Shown in pieces: positions 30,242 to 38,157 of a stretch of DNA of 64,000 bases (positions are counted from its first letter, which is position 1; each line of letters starts with the position of its first letter). The stretch covers positions 1 to 64,000 of IMG/VR virus record IMGVR_UViG_3300027714_000008. One strand, 5' to 3'. The notes below the pieces were generated by a model, which saw nothing but the letters and a program-made list of their open reading frames with translations, was not told the DNA's origin and ran no database searches. The position numbers and the translations under genes were made by a program. Source of the stretch: a virus.

Positions 30242-31963
30242 TCACTTTATATTACTAAAGTTTTTATCTTTAAAAAACTCTAGTTTCTTTTCAAATTTAC
30301 TTTCAAGCATATCACCCTTATGTGATATAACAAATACATTTGTATCAGCAGTCAAAGTCTCGATTATCTTCATAAGATTATCAACACCTTCATAGTCTAA
30401 AGAAGAATCAAAAGTCTCGTCTAAGATTAAAAGATTGGTTGAGACAGAGTTCTTCATTTTTGCAACTTGACGCCATGTGAACAGTAGAGCCAAATCGATA
30501 CGTTGTTTCTCCCCTTCAGAAAATGAAGCGTAAGAGAAACTATCTCTGTGCCTTGATTTGATCGTTTCAGAAAACGATTCGTCCAATTCAAAATGCACAA
30601 AAAATTCTAAGGTTTGTAAATAATTATTCACAAGTTTATTAATAACTGGTATGTACTGTTTGACGATCTTAGTCTTAATGCCAGTGTCTTTTAACATTTC
30701 TGTGATAGCTATGTTATACTGAAACTGTTCATTAGACTCTAGCCTAGTCTCTGTAAGAGCGTTCTTTTCCATCACATAAGATTCAAGATCGTCTTTGGCA
30801 ACATTGATGTCACTACTTGTATCGGTAAGGTTATCTATTTCGTCACTCAATACTTTAATCTGTAATTCAATACGAGACATTGCAGATTGATTAGCGTTCA
30901 TCTGTGTTTGAAAGTTGCGTATCTCTTGCATCTTATGTTCAGCCGCTTCTAATTCTTTCTGTGTACTCGTCAGCTTTACTTCAATATCAGTCAACGCTTT
31001 GCTTAATTCTTTCGCTTTAGCCTTAGCATCATTTAACTTTTCAGCCTTCACATGTTCTTCTATATCCTGACTACATGTGGGACAAGTAGAATTGTCTTCA
31101 AAAAACTTAGCGTCTTTGACAACTGTACGAACGTCTTTAGTGAATTGATTTTGATAACCTAATAGTTTTGATTTAGTAGACTGCGTACTATTAATAGTAG
31201 TAGGAATAGAAGCTCCAGCCTCTACCAAGTCCAATAACTCGTCGTTATCTTTTAAAATGCCAGTAATATCTTTACGCATCTCAATGATATTTGTTTGTTT
31301 TTGGTCTTTTAAATCTTTATTAATTCTGTTGACATCAGATATATACTTTTTTTGTACGTCTATCTTATTTTTCTGTATGTCTATCTTGTAGTCTATTTCA
31401 CGAATGACACCTTTTAGAATAGAGTTCTTTTCCTTTATCAATGAGTTCATCTTAGAGAACACACCTATGTCTAATAAGTCTTCGATAACATCTCTACGAT
31501 GTTGTGCAGGCAACTGCATGAACGGAACGAATGAAGAAGATCCTAGCACAACAATTTGATGAAAGCTTTTATGATTGAGTTTCAAGATGTTTTGTTCTAG
31601 GATCTTCTGGTACTGAGTTGCATGTGACTCTTGGTTTAGCATCTCACCATTCTTATAGATTGCAAAGACTGCGGGTTTAATCCCACGTACAATCCTAAAC
31701 TCTGATCCAGCCGCTTCAAACACGACTTCGACAGAGCAGTCTTTATTATTAATAGAGTTGACTAGCTGTGGTTTATTAATATTACGATGAGGCTTACCAA
31801 ACAATGCGAATGATAAGGCATCAAGTAATGTGGACTTTCCAGCACCATTGTGACCTACGATTAACGTAGTCTTAAATGATTGGAAATCTATCTCGGTAAA
31901 CGCATTACCTGTAGATAAAAAATTCTTCCACTTTAATGTTTTAAATAAAATCAACTCAAACAA
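30242..31963 (-). CDS. 46: Recombination nuclease subunit gp46 (Rad50/SbcC-like)
   Basis: gp46 is the ATPase of the gp46-gp47 end-resection complex. The 573-residue protein has Walker A GHNGAGKST (37-45), a zinc-hook CPTC between long coiled coils, the signature SFSEGEKQRIDLALLF and Walker B LLILDETFDSS. The start is a TTG, as no ATG is in frame nearby. Promoter 31982-32010 precedes it. Confidence 0.95.
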   Translation of the reverse strand: MFELILFKTLKWKNFLSTGNAFTEIDFQSFKTTLIVGHNGAGKSTLLDALSFALFGKPHRNINKPQLVNSINNKDCSVEVVFEAAGSEFRIVRGIKPAVFAIYKNGEMLNQESHATQYQKILEQNILKLNHKSFHQIVVLGSSSFVPFMQLPAQHRRDVIEDLLDIGVFSKMNSLIKEKNSILKGVIREIDYKIDIQKNKIDVQKKYISDVNRINKDLKDQKQTNIIEMRKDITGILKDNDELLDLVEAGASIPTTINSTQSTKSKLLGYQNQFTKDVRTVVKDAKFFEDNSTCPTCSQDIEEHVKAEKLNDAKAKAKELSKALTDIEVKLTSTQKELEAAEHKMQEIRNFQTQMNANQSAMSRIELQIKVLSDEIDNLTDTSSDINVAKDDLESYVMEKNALTETRLESNEQFQYNIAITEMLKDTGIKTKIVKQYIPVINKLVNNYLQTLEFFVHFELDESFSETIKSRHRDSFSYASFSEGEKQRIDLALLFTWRQVAKMKNSVSTNLLILDETFDSSLDYEGVDNLMKIIETLTADTNVFVISHKGDMLESKFEKKLEFFKDKNFSNIK

Positions 31964-31981
31964 CTTTCATAATATTAAAGT

Positions 31982-32010
31982 ATAATAACAGATTTTCAGA
32001 CTATTGTAAA
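31982..32010 (-). promoter_or_regulatory. Promoter for gp46
   Basis: TTTACA, 17 bases and TATTAT lie in the gp47-gp46 gap. Confidence 0.72.
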
Positions 32011-32017
32011 CAGTTAA

Positions 32018-33079
32018 TTATACTATTTCAAAAGTTTGTGCTTCTTGTAATAGCTCTGACATTTGCTTCTTGATACGATCACGATCCAATTCAGTATCTA
32101 CTGCATCTACATATGTATTCAATAGGCTAAAAGTGTCTTCTAAAAGTACATCCTCGTCTACAACATTCTCTCCTATAAATTCTGCAAAGCTTTCTGCAAT
32201 CTTTAATTCGTGTATGTCTCTGCTTTGTATATCGTCTACAAATTTATCAAACGCTTTTATGTCTTTCTTATTAACCACGTTAATCTTTACAAACTTATTA
32301 TCTACTTTAGAAAAGTCAAAGTTTGTCATGTCTTTGTTTATATCGTCATAACTTATACGCTCAAACAATGTATAGGGATTATGAATTGACACAATTTGTT
32401 CAGTAGAAGTGTCGAATACATGGAAGTATTTTTTATCATGTGCATCATTCCAGAAGAACTCCATTTGAGAACCTAAGTAATGTATATTATTTTTAGAAGA
32501 CTTAGTGTGGAAGTGACCTGAGTAAACACTATCAAATCTATCAAAGACAGAAGAATCCATGCCATGAATACTCTCTACACCTTTTGCCATTTCATATCCG
32601 ATGATGTCAAAGTGACCGCCCATATATCTAGCTGGTGTATCACGAATGAAATTCATCGACTCTTCTTCATTCTCTGAGTTTATCCAAGGGACTAAAGCAA
32701 TCTCAAACTCATCATATTTCATAGTAGTAGGCTTGTGGATAATAGTAACCACATCCATATAATGGCCTAAGAGTTCTTTTAAAGAGTTTAGATTGTTAGT
32801 ATTCTTATAGTACACATCATGGTTGCCTACAATAATATCCATAGTCATATTATGTAATCGCAACTTGTTAAGGAAGTGGTGACGATTTCTATTCAATGAT
32901 TTAAAGTTTATAAACTTTCTATTATCGTAATAATCGCCAAGATGTATGATGTGCTTTATGTCGTGTTCAATACAATACGGAAAGAATACTTTCTCATAGA
33001 ATGTTTCTGCATTATCTAATAGTATATTAGAGCTGTTACGGCTACCACAATGTGTATCATTCAGTAAAGCTATTTTCAT
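32018..33079 (-). CDS. 47: Recombination nuclease subunit gp47 (Mre11/SbcD-like)
   Basis: gp47 is the metallophosphoesterase partner of gp46. The protein (353 residues) has all metal motifs: NDTHCG (D8, H10), HLGDYYDNR, VGNHDVYY, GGHFD and SGHFHTK. The C half is the usual capping and partner-binding part. Length is normal. Confidence 0.95.
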   Translation of the reverse strand: MKIALLNDTHCGSRNSSNILLDNAETFYEKVFFPYCIEHDIKHIIHLGDYYDNRKFINFKSLNRNRHHFLNKLRLHNMTMDIIVGNHDVYYKNTNNLNSLKELLGHYMDVVTIIHKPTTMKYDEFEIALVPWINSENEEESMNFIRDTPARYMGGHFDIIGYEMAKGVESIHGMDSSVFDRFDSVYSGHFHTKSSKNNIHYLGSQMEFFWNDAHDKKYFHVFDTSTEQIVSIHNPYTLFERISYDDINKDMTNFDFSKVDNKFVKINVVNKKDIKAFDKFVDDIQSRDIHELKIAESFAEFIGENVVDEDVLLEDTFSLLNTYVDAVDTELDRDRIKKQMSELLQEAQTFEIV

Positions 33080-33131
33080 AATATAAATTCCTAAGGTTAT
33101 TTAAATGAGATACTTGTCGTTTTCATTCTCC

Positions 33132-33728
33132 TTAGTCAAGAAAATCTGACAGGTCTGAATCAACTTTAAATTGATACTTCTTACGAACCTTCTCATCTTT
33201 GGCAAACTGTTTAATTTCGGTGTCTTTTTCTTTTACCGCATCAATACGGCTCTTTAATGTATCAATAAACCCTTGGACGACTTGCCTAGAACCTACATCC
33301 ATTTGACCTGATACCACATAGTCTTCCATACCAGATTGCGACAAATACTTCAACTTAGTATCTTGTTGCTTCTTTTCTTTAGCAATGCGCCGTAAGAATG
33401 CGTACCAAGATATTTGTGTAAAGTACCCAAAGGCATTTGGTTTACCAGTACGTGTCGCCGCTTCAATGTTATAATTCTGAATTGCCCTTAGACAATTCTC
33501 TACTGCATCCATAACCATTTCTTCACGATATGTGTATCCAATAAAATTTGACTTATGAGATAAACCCTCTGCAATCTTTAGAAAGCAGTTAGCAATATAA
33601 TCGTACACAATGGGTAAAGATGTTTCATTAGCCTGAGCCTCTTGTAATACTGTGCAATACTCTACCACTGCATTTGAAAAGTCTTTATTGTTGACGTAGT
33701 GGATGTTTTCTTTTGTGCGTCTAGCCAT
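33132..33728 (-). CDS. 55: Late sigma factor gp55
   Basis: gp55 directs host RNA polymerase to TATAAATA late promoters. The 198-residue product has a central sigma region-2-like segment (FGYFTQISWYAFLRRIAKEKKQ) and a C-terminal acidic end (DSDLSDFLD) that in T4 binds the clamp. Its presence agrees with the late promoters found before the structural and curli genes. AGGAG precedes the start. Confidence 0.92.
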   Translation of the reverse strand: MARRTKENIHYVNNKDFSNAVVEYCTVLQEAQANETSLPIVYDYIANCFLKIAEGLSHKSNFIGYTYREEMVMDAVENCLRAIQNYNIEAATRTGKPNAFGYFTQISWYAFLRRIAKEKKQQDTKLKYLSQSGMEDYVVSGQMDVGSRQVVQGFIDTLKSRIDAVKEKDTEIKQFAKDEKVRKKYQFKVDSDLSDFLD

Positions 33729-33750
33729 GATAACTCCTAATGTTCTTTCA

Positions 33751-33779
33751 ATTATAAACCATTAATAATAAACTGTAAA
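33751..33779 (-). promoter_or_regulatory. Promoter for gp55
   Basis: TTTACA, 17 bases and TATAAT lie upstream of gp55. Spacing and -10 are consensus. Confidence 0.8.
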
Positions 33780-33813
33780 CCCTTAAATTGGTTTTTCTCA
33801 CTTCATTTAGCTA

Positions 33814-33842
33814 TTGACAGATTGTTCAAACGTGTATATAAT
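33814..33842 (+). promoter_or_regulatory. Orphan consensus promoter, antisense to uvsW region
   Basis: TTGACA, a 17-base spacer and TATAAT form a perfect sigma-70 promoter on the + strand. No + strand gene follows, so its transcript would run antisense into the LSm-like gene and uvsW. It is back to back with the gp55 promoter. Confidence 0.7.
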
Positions 33843-33874
33843 AAAGAAGTAATGTATTGAAGGGTAGTATATAC

Positions 33875-34288
33875 CTAGTGTACTGTCTTTCCAGGAAAGG
33901 ATAAAATATTGTCTGTATCTTTTTCTTCGGTAATCTCTTCGTCTTCATGTGTTATTTTAAAGCCACTTATTTCTTTCATACGCTGTGCCAATTCTTCATC
34001 GGTCAGCTCTTTTGCTTCGATTGCATTATAGTAGTGCTTGAGGAGTTCTTGTGTGGGGTTGGCTTCTGCCATAACAAAATCAGGGTTTAATACCTGTAGT
34101 TGTTGCTGATCTTGGTATACCATCCATGTTCTAAACTGAAAGAATCTACCAGTCAATTCATTATCTACACAATGAATCTCATACACATTTTTAATTACAA
34201 ATGAGTGTTCTTCTTCGGTAGGCCATTCTACTATGTCAGCAACGATCTCTGTACCATCACCTAACTTCATATGCTTTATGTGTTTCAT
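33875..34288 (-). CDS. LSm-like small protein
   Basis: The 137-residue product starts with a strand pattern MKLGDGTEIVADIVEW, as in Sm-fold proteins of marine T4-like phages that usually read K-L-x-x-G-E-x-I-x-A. A C-terminal acidic tail (HEDEEITEEKDTDN) follows. It is coupled to uvsW. RNA binding is a guess from fold. Confidence 0.6.
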   Translation of the reverse strand: MKHIKHMKLGDGTEIVADIVEWPTEEEHSFVIKNVYEIHCVDNELTGRFFQFRTWMVYQDQQQLQVLNPDFVMAEANPTQELLKHYYNAIEAKELTDEELAQRMKEISGFKITHEDEEITEEKDTDNILSFPGKTVH

Positions 34289-35760
34289 TCTATGTCCACC
34301 TGTACTATTTTATAATCAAATTGTTCTTTATGATAAATCTTAACTCTTTCAGCCGAATGTAAGAGCGTGAAGTTCTTCTTTGCTTTCCAATGTAAGTCGT
34401 CTGCTATATCAAACAACTGTGTAGTCGTGTCATTATCTGACTTACGAAGCCCACGCCCAATAGATTGTAACACCTTGATTTGTGATTTACTCGGTGATGC
34501 GAACACTATATTGTGTAGGTTACGTATATTTATACCAGTAGAAAACGTCCCTAGAGAAGCCACAATGATAGCATCAGATTGCGTTTCAACAATCCCTCTA
34601 ATAGTTTCTCTTACTTTGGCATCAACGTCACCAGAAACAAAGAATACCTTACGACCTTCTGATGCTTTAGCCTGTATCATATCAAACAAAGGTTTTCCAT
34701 GACCTTCTACTCTTAGATACAATACTAGAGTGTTGCCCTTTTGATTTAAGGCAAGGTTACGTATAAATTTATTACGTCCTTCATGCTTTATTATAAATTC
34801 TATTTCCTTTTGATAATCGTTATTTGTATTATCAAGTCTTGTTTCGTCTGCATACTTCAACATCAACATAGTAATTTTTAATTGAGCAAGGTCTCCAGCA
34901 TCTTGTAACGTCTTTGTTTTTGTGACTTGGTAGACAGGACCAAACAAACCTTCTAACACTAGCTTGTGTGTCTGTGTACCATCTAAAGTTCCTGTAAGAC
35001 CAAATCTATATTTTGCTTCTACTGCCTTGTTCATAATAGACGACAAAGACTTTGATTTAAATCCATGACACTCATCACCAAATATCGCATCAAACTGATG
35101 AAACCATTTACGTGGCATTTTATATATCGATTGCCATGTAGAAATTATCACACGTTTATTAGTATCTTTATCTTTACCAGAATATATTCTATGAACTTTT
35201 GCATCAGCATCGTATCCATAATCAGAAACATCTTTATACAACTGTTCAACCAACGATGTTGTAGGAACAATAATAAGTATTTTGTTCTTACACGTTGCTA
35301 AAATATACCTCATTAAAATATACATGATTAAAGATTTACCTGAACCAGTTGGAGATAGTAGAATAGCGTTCTTACGTCTAAGGCCAATCATAACTGCATC
35401 GTGCTGATATTCTCTAGGCGTGTACGGCATATTCAATAAATTGTAGAACTCTAGCAAATGGTCTTCATTTATCTCGTCTAACACCGCTGGAAGCCCATAC
35501 GCGGTCTCTATTGTATCCATGCTATACTTACGCTCTGCACAGAACTTAATAACATAAACGTAAAGTCCAGAAGACAACTCGCCATTCATAGAATTGTATA
35601 GACGTATCTTTCCGTCCCAAACCTTTGCTTTAAAGGCTGGCATAAATTTGTAACCTGGTACAAAAAAGGAAAAGTAATCACTTAGCTCTTGAGCAATACC
35701 AAGGTCACAGTCTATCGTGAGCATGCTATAGTCTTTAAGCTCTAATGTAATATCAGCCAC
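34285..35760 (-). CDS. uvsW: UvsW helicase
   Basis: UvsW is the SF2 helicase that resolves branched DNA and shuts down origin R-loops. The 491-residue protein has SPTGSGKSLI (Walker A, near 135), IIVPTTSLVEQ, FGDECHGFKSKS (DEAD-like), RFGLTGTLDG, FSTGINIRNLHN and QSIGRGLRK. It is close to T4 UvsW in length (about 500). It is coupled to the genes on both sides. Confidence 0.95.
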   Translation of the reverse strand: MADITLELKDYSMLTIDCDLGIAQELSDYFSFFVPGYKFMPAFKAKVWDGKIRLYNSMNGELSSGLYVYVIKFCAERKYSMDTIETAYGLPAVLDEINEDHLLEFYNLLNMPYTPREYQHDAVMIGLRRKNAILLSPTGSGKSLIMYILMRYILATCKNKILIIVPTTSLVEQLYKDVSDYGYDADAKVHRIYSGKDKDTNKRVIISTWQSIYKMPRKWFHQFDAIFGDECHGFKSKSLSSIMNKAVEAKYRFGLTGTLDGTQTHKLVLEGLFGPVYQVTKTKTLQDAGDLAQLKITMLMLKYADETRLDNTNNDYQKEIEFIIKHEGRNKFIRNLALNQKGNTLVLYLRVEGHGKPLFDMIQAKASEGRKVFFVSGDVDAKVRETIRGIVETQSDAIIVASLGTFSTGINIRNLHNIVFASPSKSQIKVLQSIGRGLRKSDNDTTTQLFDIADDLHWKAKKNFTLLHSAERVKIYHKEQFDYKIVQVDIE

Positions 35761-36004
35761 TAATATAAGAACCTTTTGGTCTGTACCATTGTTTCTGATC
35801 GTGTAGTCTACCTAGGAGATTTTCTATCTTACTAAGCTCAGTACCTTCAGCACGACCTTCACCATACACTCGCACATTTGCGTCTGTTGGAGTTACATCA
35901 AGGGTATACCTTCTGGACAGCTTTGCCACGTACATTCGTAATGCGTGATCTATAATATCCAAATCTTCTACATCTAATTTAAATGTATCGTTGTGCTTAC
36001 TCAT
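35753..36004 (-). CDS. Small conserved phage protein near uvsY
   Basis: The 83-residue product (MSKHNDTFKLDVEDLDIIDH) is helical at its N half. Small conserved proteins in this slot between uvsY and uvsW are usual in marine T4-like phages. Function is unknown. Confidence 0.65.
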   Translation of the reverse strand: MSKHNDTFKLDVEDLDIIDHALRMYVAKLSRRYTLDVTPTDANVRVYGEGRAEGTELSKIENLLGRLHDQKQWYRPKGSYISG

Positions 36005-36447
36005 TATCCACCTGCTTCAAAAGTTTTCCATTTAATCATATTACCAATTGTCTGATGTCGCCAATTAATATTAGATACTATTTCACTCAAGGTACTTATA
36101 ACAGTTTTCCAATACTCAAGTTTCTCTATTGATTTTTGAATATCAGTATCAGCGTTATAGTAGTAGTCCATTTCACCCTTTAATACTTTAAGACCATGAA
36201 AAGGATCGTACTCCCAACCATTAGCCACAATATCATCGCCAGACATTTTACCATTATAGTAAAGCCATTTTTGCTTTAGTAATATCTTTTGAGATTGTTC
36301 TGATCTCTTAGACATCAGTTTAGCCTCTGAGAGAAGTCTCAAATACTTGGCGTGTAGTTTTGGGGTAAGTCTTGAAGCTTCGTCTAGCTTTGTATTAATT
36401 TGGCAATCTTCTTGCCACATATCTAAAATCACATTTAAGTCTATCAT
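36004..36447 (-). CDS. uvsY: UvsY recombination mediator
   Basis: UvsY loads UvsX on SSB-covered DNA. The protein (147 residues) matches T4 UvsY in MWQEDCQIN, LDEASRLTPKLHAKYLRLL and RHQTIGNMIKWKTFEAGG. Length is normal (T4 137). Confidence 0.92.
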   Translation of the reverse strand: MIDLNVILDMWQEDCQINTKLDEASRLTPKLHAKYLRLLSEAKLMSKRSEQSQKILLKQKWLYYNGKMSGDDIVANGWEYDPFHGLKVLKGEMDYYYNADTDIQKSIEKLEYWKTVISTLSEIVSNINWRHQTIGNMIKWKTFEAGG

Positions 36448-36463
36448 AATAATCCTTCATATT

Positions 36464-37024
36464 TTATCTAATTTCAAAGTAAGTATACCTGAAGTTAACA
36501 GGATATGCAATGTTTTGTTCAGTAGACACCGCTTCAAAGTTTACAGAGCCTATCGATGTTGGCATACAGTCTATATATCTTATTTGTTTGAGTGTGTTAT
36601 TGGCACTTGATAATACTGACAATGTAATGTCTGCATACGTTGGTGGGCTAACATCATAGTCCACAGTACCACTTAATCCCATAGGTCTTTTTTCTTTTGT
36701 TTCTACTAATCTCTCAAGCCAATTCTGCATCTCTTGATATGAATTTAATTCTTCATCAAGGATAACATTAACACTAAGCTCTCCGAATGATATTTTATCT
36801 GGTGCAAAAGGCACTGAACTCACACGTGAATATGGTAACTCTACAGCAGATGCAGTCATGTCAGGATGCGTAAACGATTGCGCAAAGTATTCTAAGTTTG
36901 GAAAATTCTTACGATTGATCAACATCTTAAAGCCTGTTGGCTGTAAAAAGTTAGTAGTTGTCAAAGTGCTTATGTTCTTTTTTGGATTCAAGACACTTGT
37001 ATTAACTGGATTTAACTGAGGCAT
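36464..37024 (-). CDS. Tail-tube-fold virion protein (gp19/gp54-like)
   Basis: The 186-residue protein has the tail-tube pattern: GFKMLINRKNFPNLEYFAQS, then MTASAVELPYSRVSSVPFAP, then LSVNVILDEELNSYQEMQNWL. That layout is shared by gp19-type tube proteins and baseplate hub-cap proteins. It is not the main tube protein, which is at 43624-44154. It is preceded by a TATAAATA late promoter and followed by uvsY, as in other T4-like phages. Confidence 0.7.
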   Translation of the reverse strand: MPQLNPVNTSVLNPKKNISTLTTTNFLQPTGFKMLINRKNFPNLEYFAQSFTHPDMTASAVELPYSRVSSVPFAPDKISFGELSVNVILDEELNSYQEMQNWLERLVETKEKRPMGLSGTVDYDVSPPTYADITLSVLSSANNTLKQIRYIDCMPTSIGSVNFEAVSTEQNIAYPVNFRYTYFEIR

Positions 37025-37051
37025 AATCGTATCCTATTTTTCTTACACTTA

Positions 37052-37059
37052 TATTTATA
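37052..37059 (-). promoter_or_regulatory. T4-type late promoter
   Basis: TATAAATA on the - strand sits 28 bases before the tail-tube-like gene. Confidence 0.65.
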
Positions 37060-37100
37060 AGGTAAATTAAAGGGTTTATTTGAAACAATGAAAATAGTAG

Positions 37101-37128
37101 TTGACATTATCCTAGTTTTCTATATAAA
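37101..37128 (+). promoter_or_regulatory. Early-type promoter
   Basis: TTGACA, 16 bases and TATAAA precede the gene at 37157. A TATAGAAACAA leader, like those at 12.9 and 13.5 kb, follows. Confidence 0.75.
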
Positions 37129-37156
37129 GATTATAGAAACAATAAGGAAATGTATT

Positions 37157-37366
37157 ATGTCAAATGCTTATATTGTAACAGGTTCACAAGATGGTATCAT
37201 TAGTGTTTTCACTAGTTGGAAAAAAGCAACTGTAGTAGCACTAAAATATTGTGGTGAAGAAGGTCAAGAAGTATATCGAGATGACAATGATGATCGTGCA
37301 TGGACTGTCCGATACTTCGAAGGATGGAATGGAGAAGCCCACATTGAACGTTGGTACATGAAATAG
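37157..37366 (+). CDS. Small protein, unknown
   Basis: The ATG at 37157 follows AAGGAA and lies downstream of the promoter; an upstream in-frame ATG at 37088 would precede the promoter. The 69-residue product begins MSNAYIVTGSQDGIISVFTS and looks like a small beta-sheet with one helix. Function is unknown. Confidence 0.65.
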   Translation: MSNAYIVTGSQDGIISVFTSWKKATVVALKYCGEEGQEVYRDDNDDRAWTVRYFEGWNGEAHIERWYMK

Positions 37367-37372
37367 TATGTG

Positions 37373-37401
37373 TTGACAAATAAAATCATATGTGATATAA
37401 A
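37373..37401 (+). promoter_or_regulatory. Strong early-type promoter
   Basis: TTGACA, 17 bases and TATAAA lie about 40 bases before the ATG at 37444. Confidence 0.8.
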
Positions 37402-37443
37402 GATAATGTGAGTTAAATTTTTAATAATCTTGGAGGATTATAG

Positions 37444-37752
37444 ATGAAGTTACTTAAGTCTCAACGTGAAGCTCTTTCATATGCAGTCTCTTATTATGAC
37501 GCATATTGGAGAACCTATGATCAAATCGTAGTAGCTCCTGAAATCTACATTAAGAAAGGTTTTCATTCTAGCTGCTCTAAAGCAGATGTGAAATACTACT
37601 TGGATATGGAAAAGCTGATAGATGCTGGCGTGATTGCGCGTCAAACATATACGCCTATGGGCAATAAGCGATCCGAGTGTGATAATCATGCGGCTCATAT
37701 CATCGACCATGAAAAGGTGCGTGAGATGTGTAGGACAGGAGTTGTAGCATGA
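37444..37752 (+). CDS. Small protein, unknown (winged-helix-like?)
   Basis: TTGGAGG lies before the ATG. The 102-residue product (MKLLKSQREALSYAVSYYDA) has a helix-rich N half and MEKLIDAGVIARQTYTPMG, which resembles the wing of small DNA-binding proteins. This is tentative. It begins a three-gene early operon. Confidence 0.6.
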   Translation: MKLLKSQREALSYAVSYYDAYWRTYDQIVVAPEIYIKKGFHSSCSKADVKYYLDMEKLIDAGVIARQTYTPMGNKRSECDNHAAHIIDHEKVREMCRTGVVA

Positions 37753-37898
37753 GAAGTTGGTCGGTGATTGCTAGTAGTAAATGGTCTACAGAAAAGACAT
37801 CTGGCTTGACATACAGTGAGGCACGTGAGTTACATTCAACACACCATATATCAGGTAAATGGTATATGGTGCAATCATTCTTAGAAGGAACAAAATAA
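37749..37898 (+). CDS. 49-residue protein, unknown
   Basis: The ATG overlaps the previous stop (ATGA) and the stop overlaps the next ATG (TAATG). The product (MRSWSVIASSKWSTEKTSGL) is small and basic, perhaps a host-takeover peptide. Coupling on both ends supports it as a gene. Confidence 0.55.
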   Translation: MRSWSVIASSKWSTEKTSGLTYSEARELHSTHHISGKWYMVQSFLEGTK

Positions 37899-38089
37899 TG
37901 AGTTCTGCATATAAAATTAAACCAAGAGATGAGGTTACAACTAAAGAAAGTATACTTATTGCTGAATTCTTAAAAAACAATGCTGTCACAAAAATTAAAA
38001 CTGGACACACTGTCACTGGATCACAAAGGTTTAAAGAAGACAAAAAGAATGAGGTGTATTACAAAAAATATAATGGTAGTAAGACATAA
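37898..38089 (+). CDS. Small basic protein, unknown
   Basis: The ATG at 37898 overlaps the upstream stop, so it is preferred over 37859. The 63-residue product is lysine-rich (MSSAYKIKPRDEVTTKES). Two terminators follow. Confidence 0.55.
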   Translation: MSSAYKIKPRDEVTTKESILIAEFLKNNAVTKIKTGHTVTGSQRFKEDKKNEVYYKKYNGSKT

Positions 38090-38093
38090 AAAA

Positions 38094-38111
38094 AGCCCAC
38101 CGAAGTGAGCT
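38094..38111 (-). terminator. gp23 terminator with UUCG tetraloop
   Basis: On the - strand GCTCAC-TTCG-GTGGGC is followed by seven T. It stands 47 bases after gp23 and is a strong intrinsic terminator for the capsid operon. Confidence 0.85.
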
Positions 38112-38121
38112 TTAATTAAGT

Positions 38122-38150
38122 GGGATAGGTTAAACACCTATCCCTTTTTT
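38122..38150 (+). terminator. Terminator of the 37.4-38.1 kb operon
   Basis: GGGATAGGT and ACCTATCCC form a perfect 9-bp stem with a 5-base loop, followed by six T on the + strand. Confidence 0.88.
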
Positions 38151-38157
38151 GTATTTC

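Noticed and set aside
36464-37024. Second copy of the main tail tube gene gp19
   Set aside because: It shares the fold pattern but not the gp19 motifs, and gp19 proper lies next to gp18; it is kept as a tube-like accessory protein.
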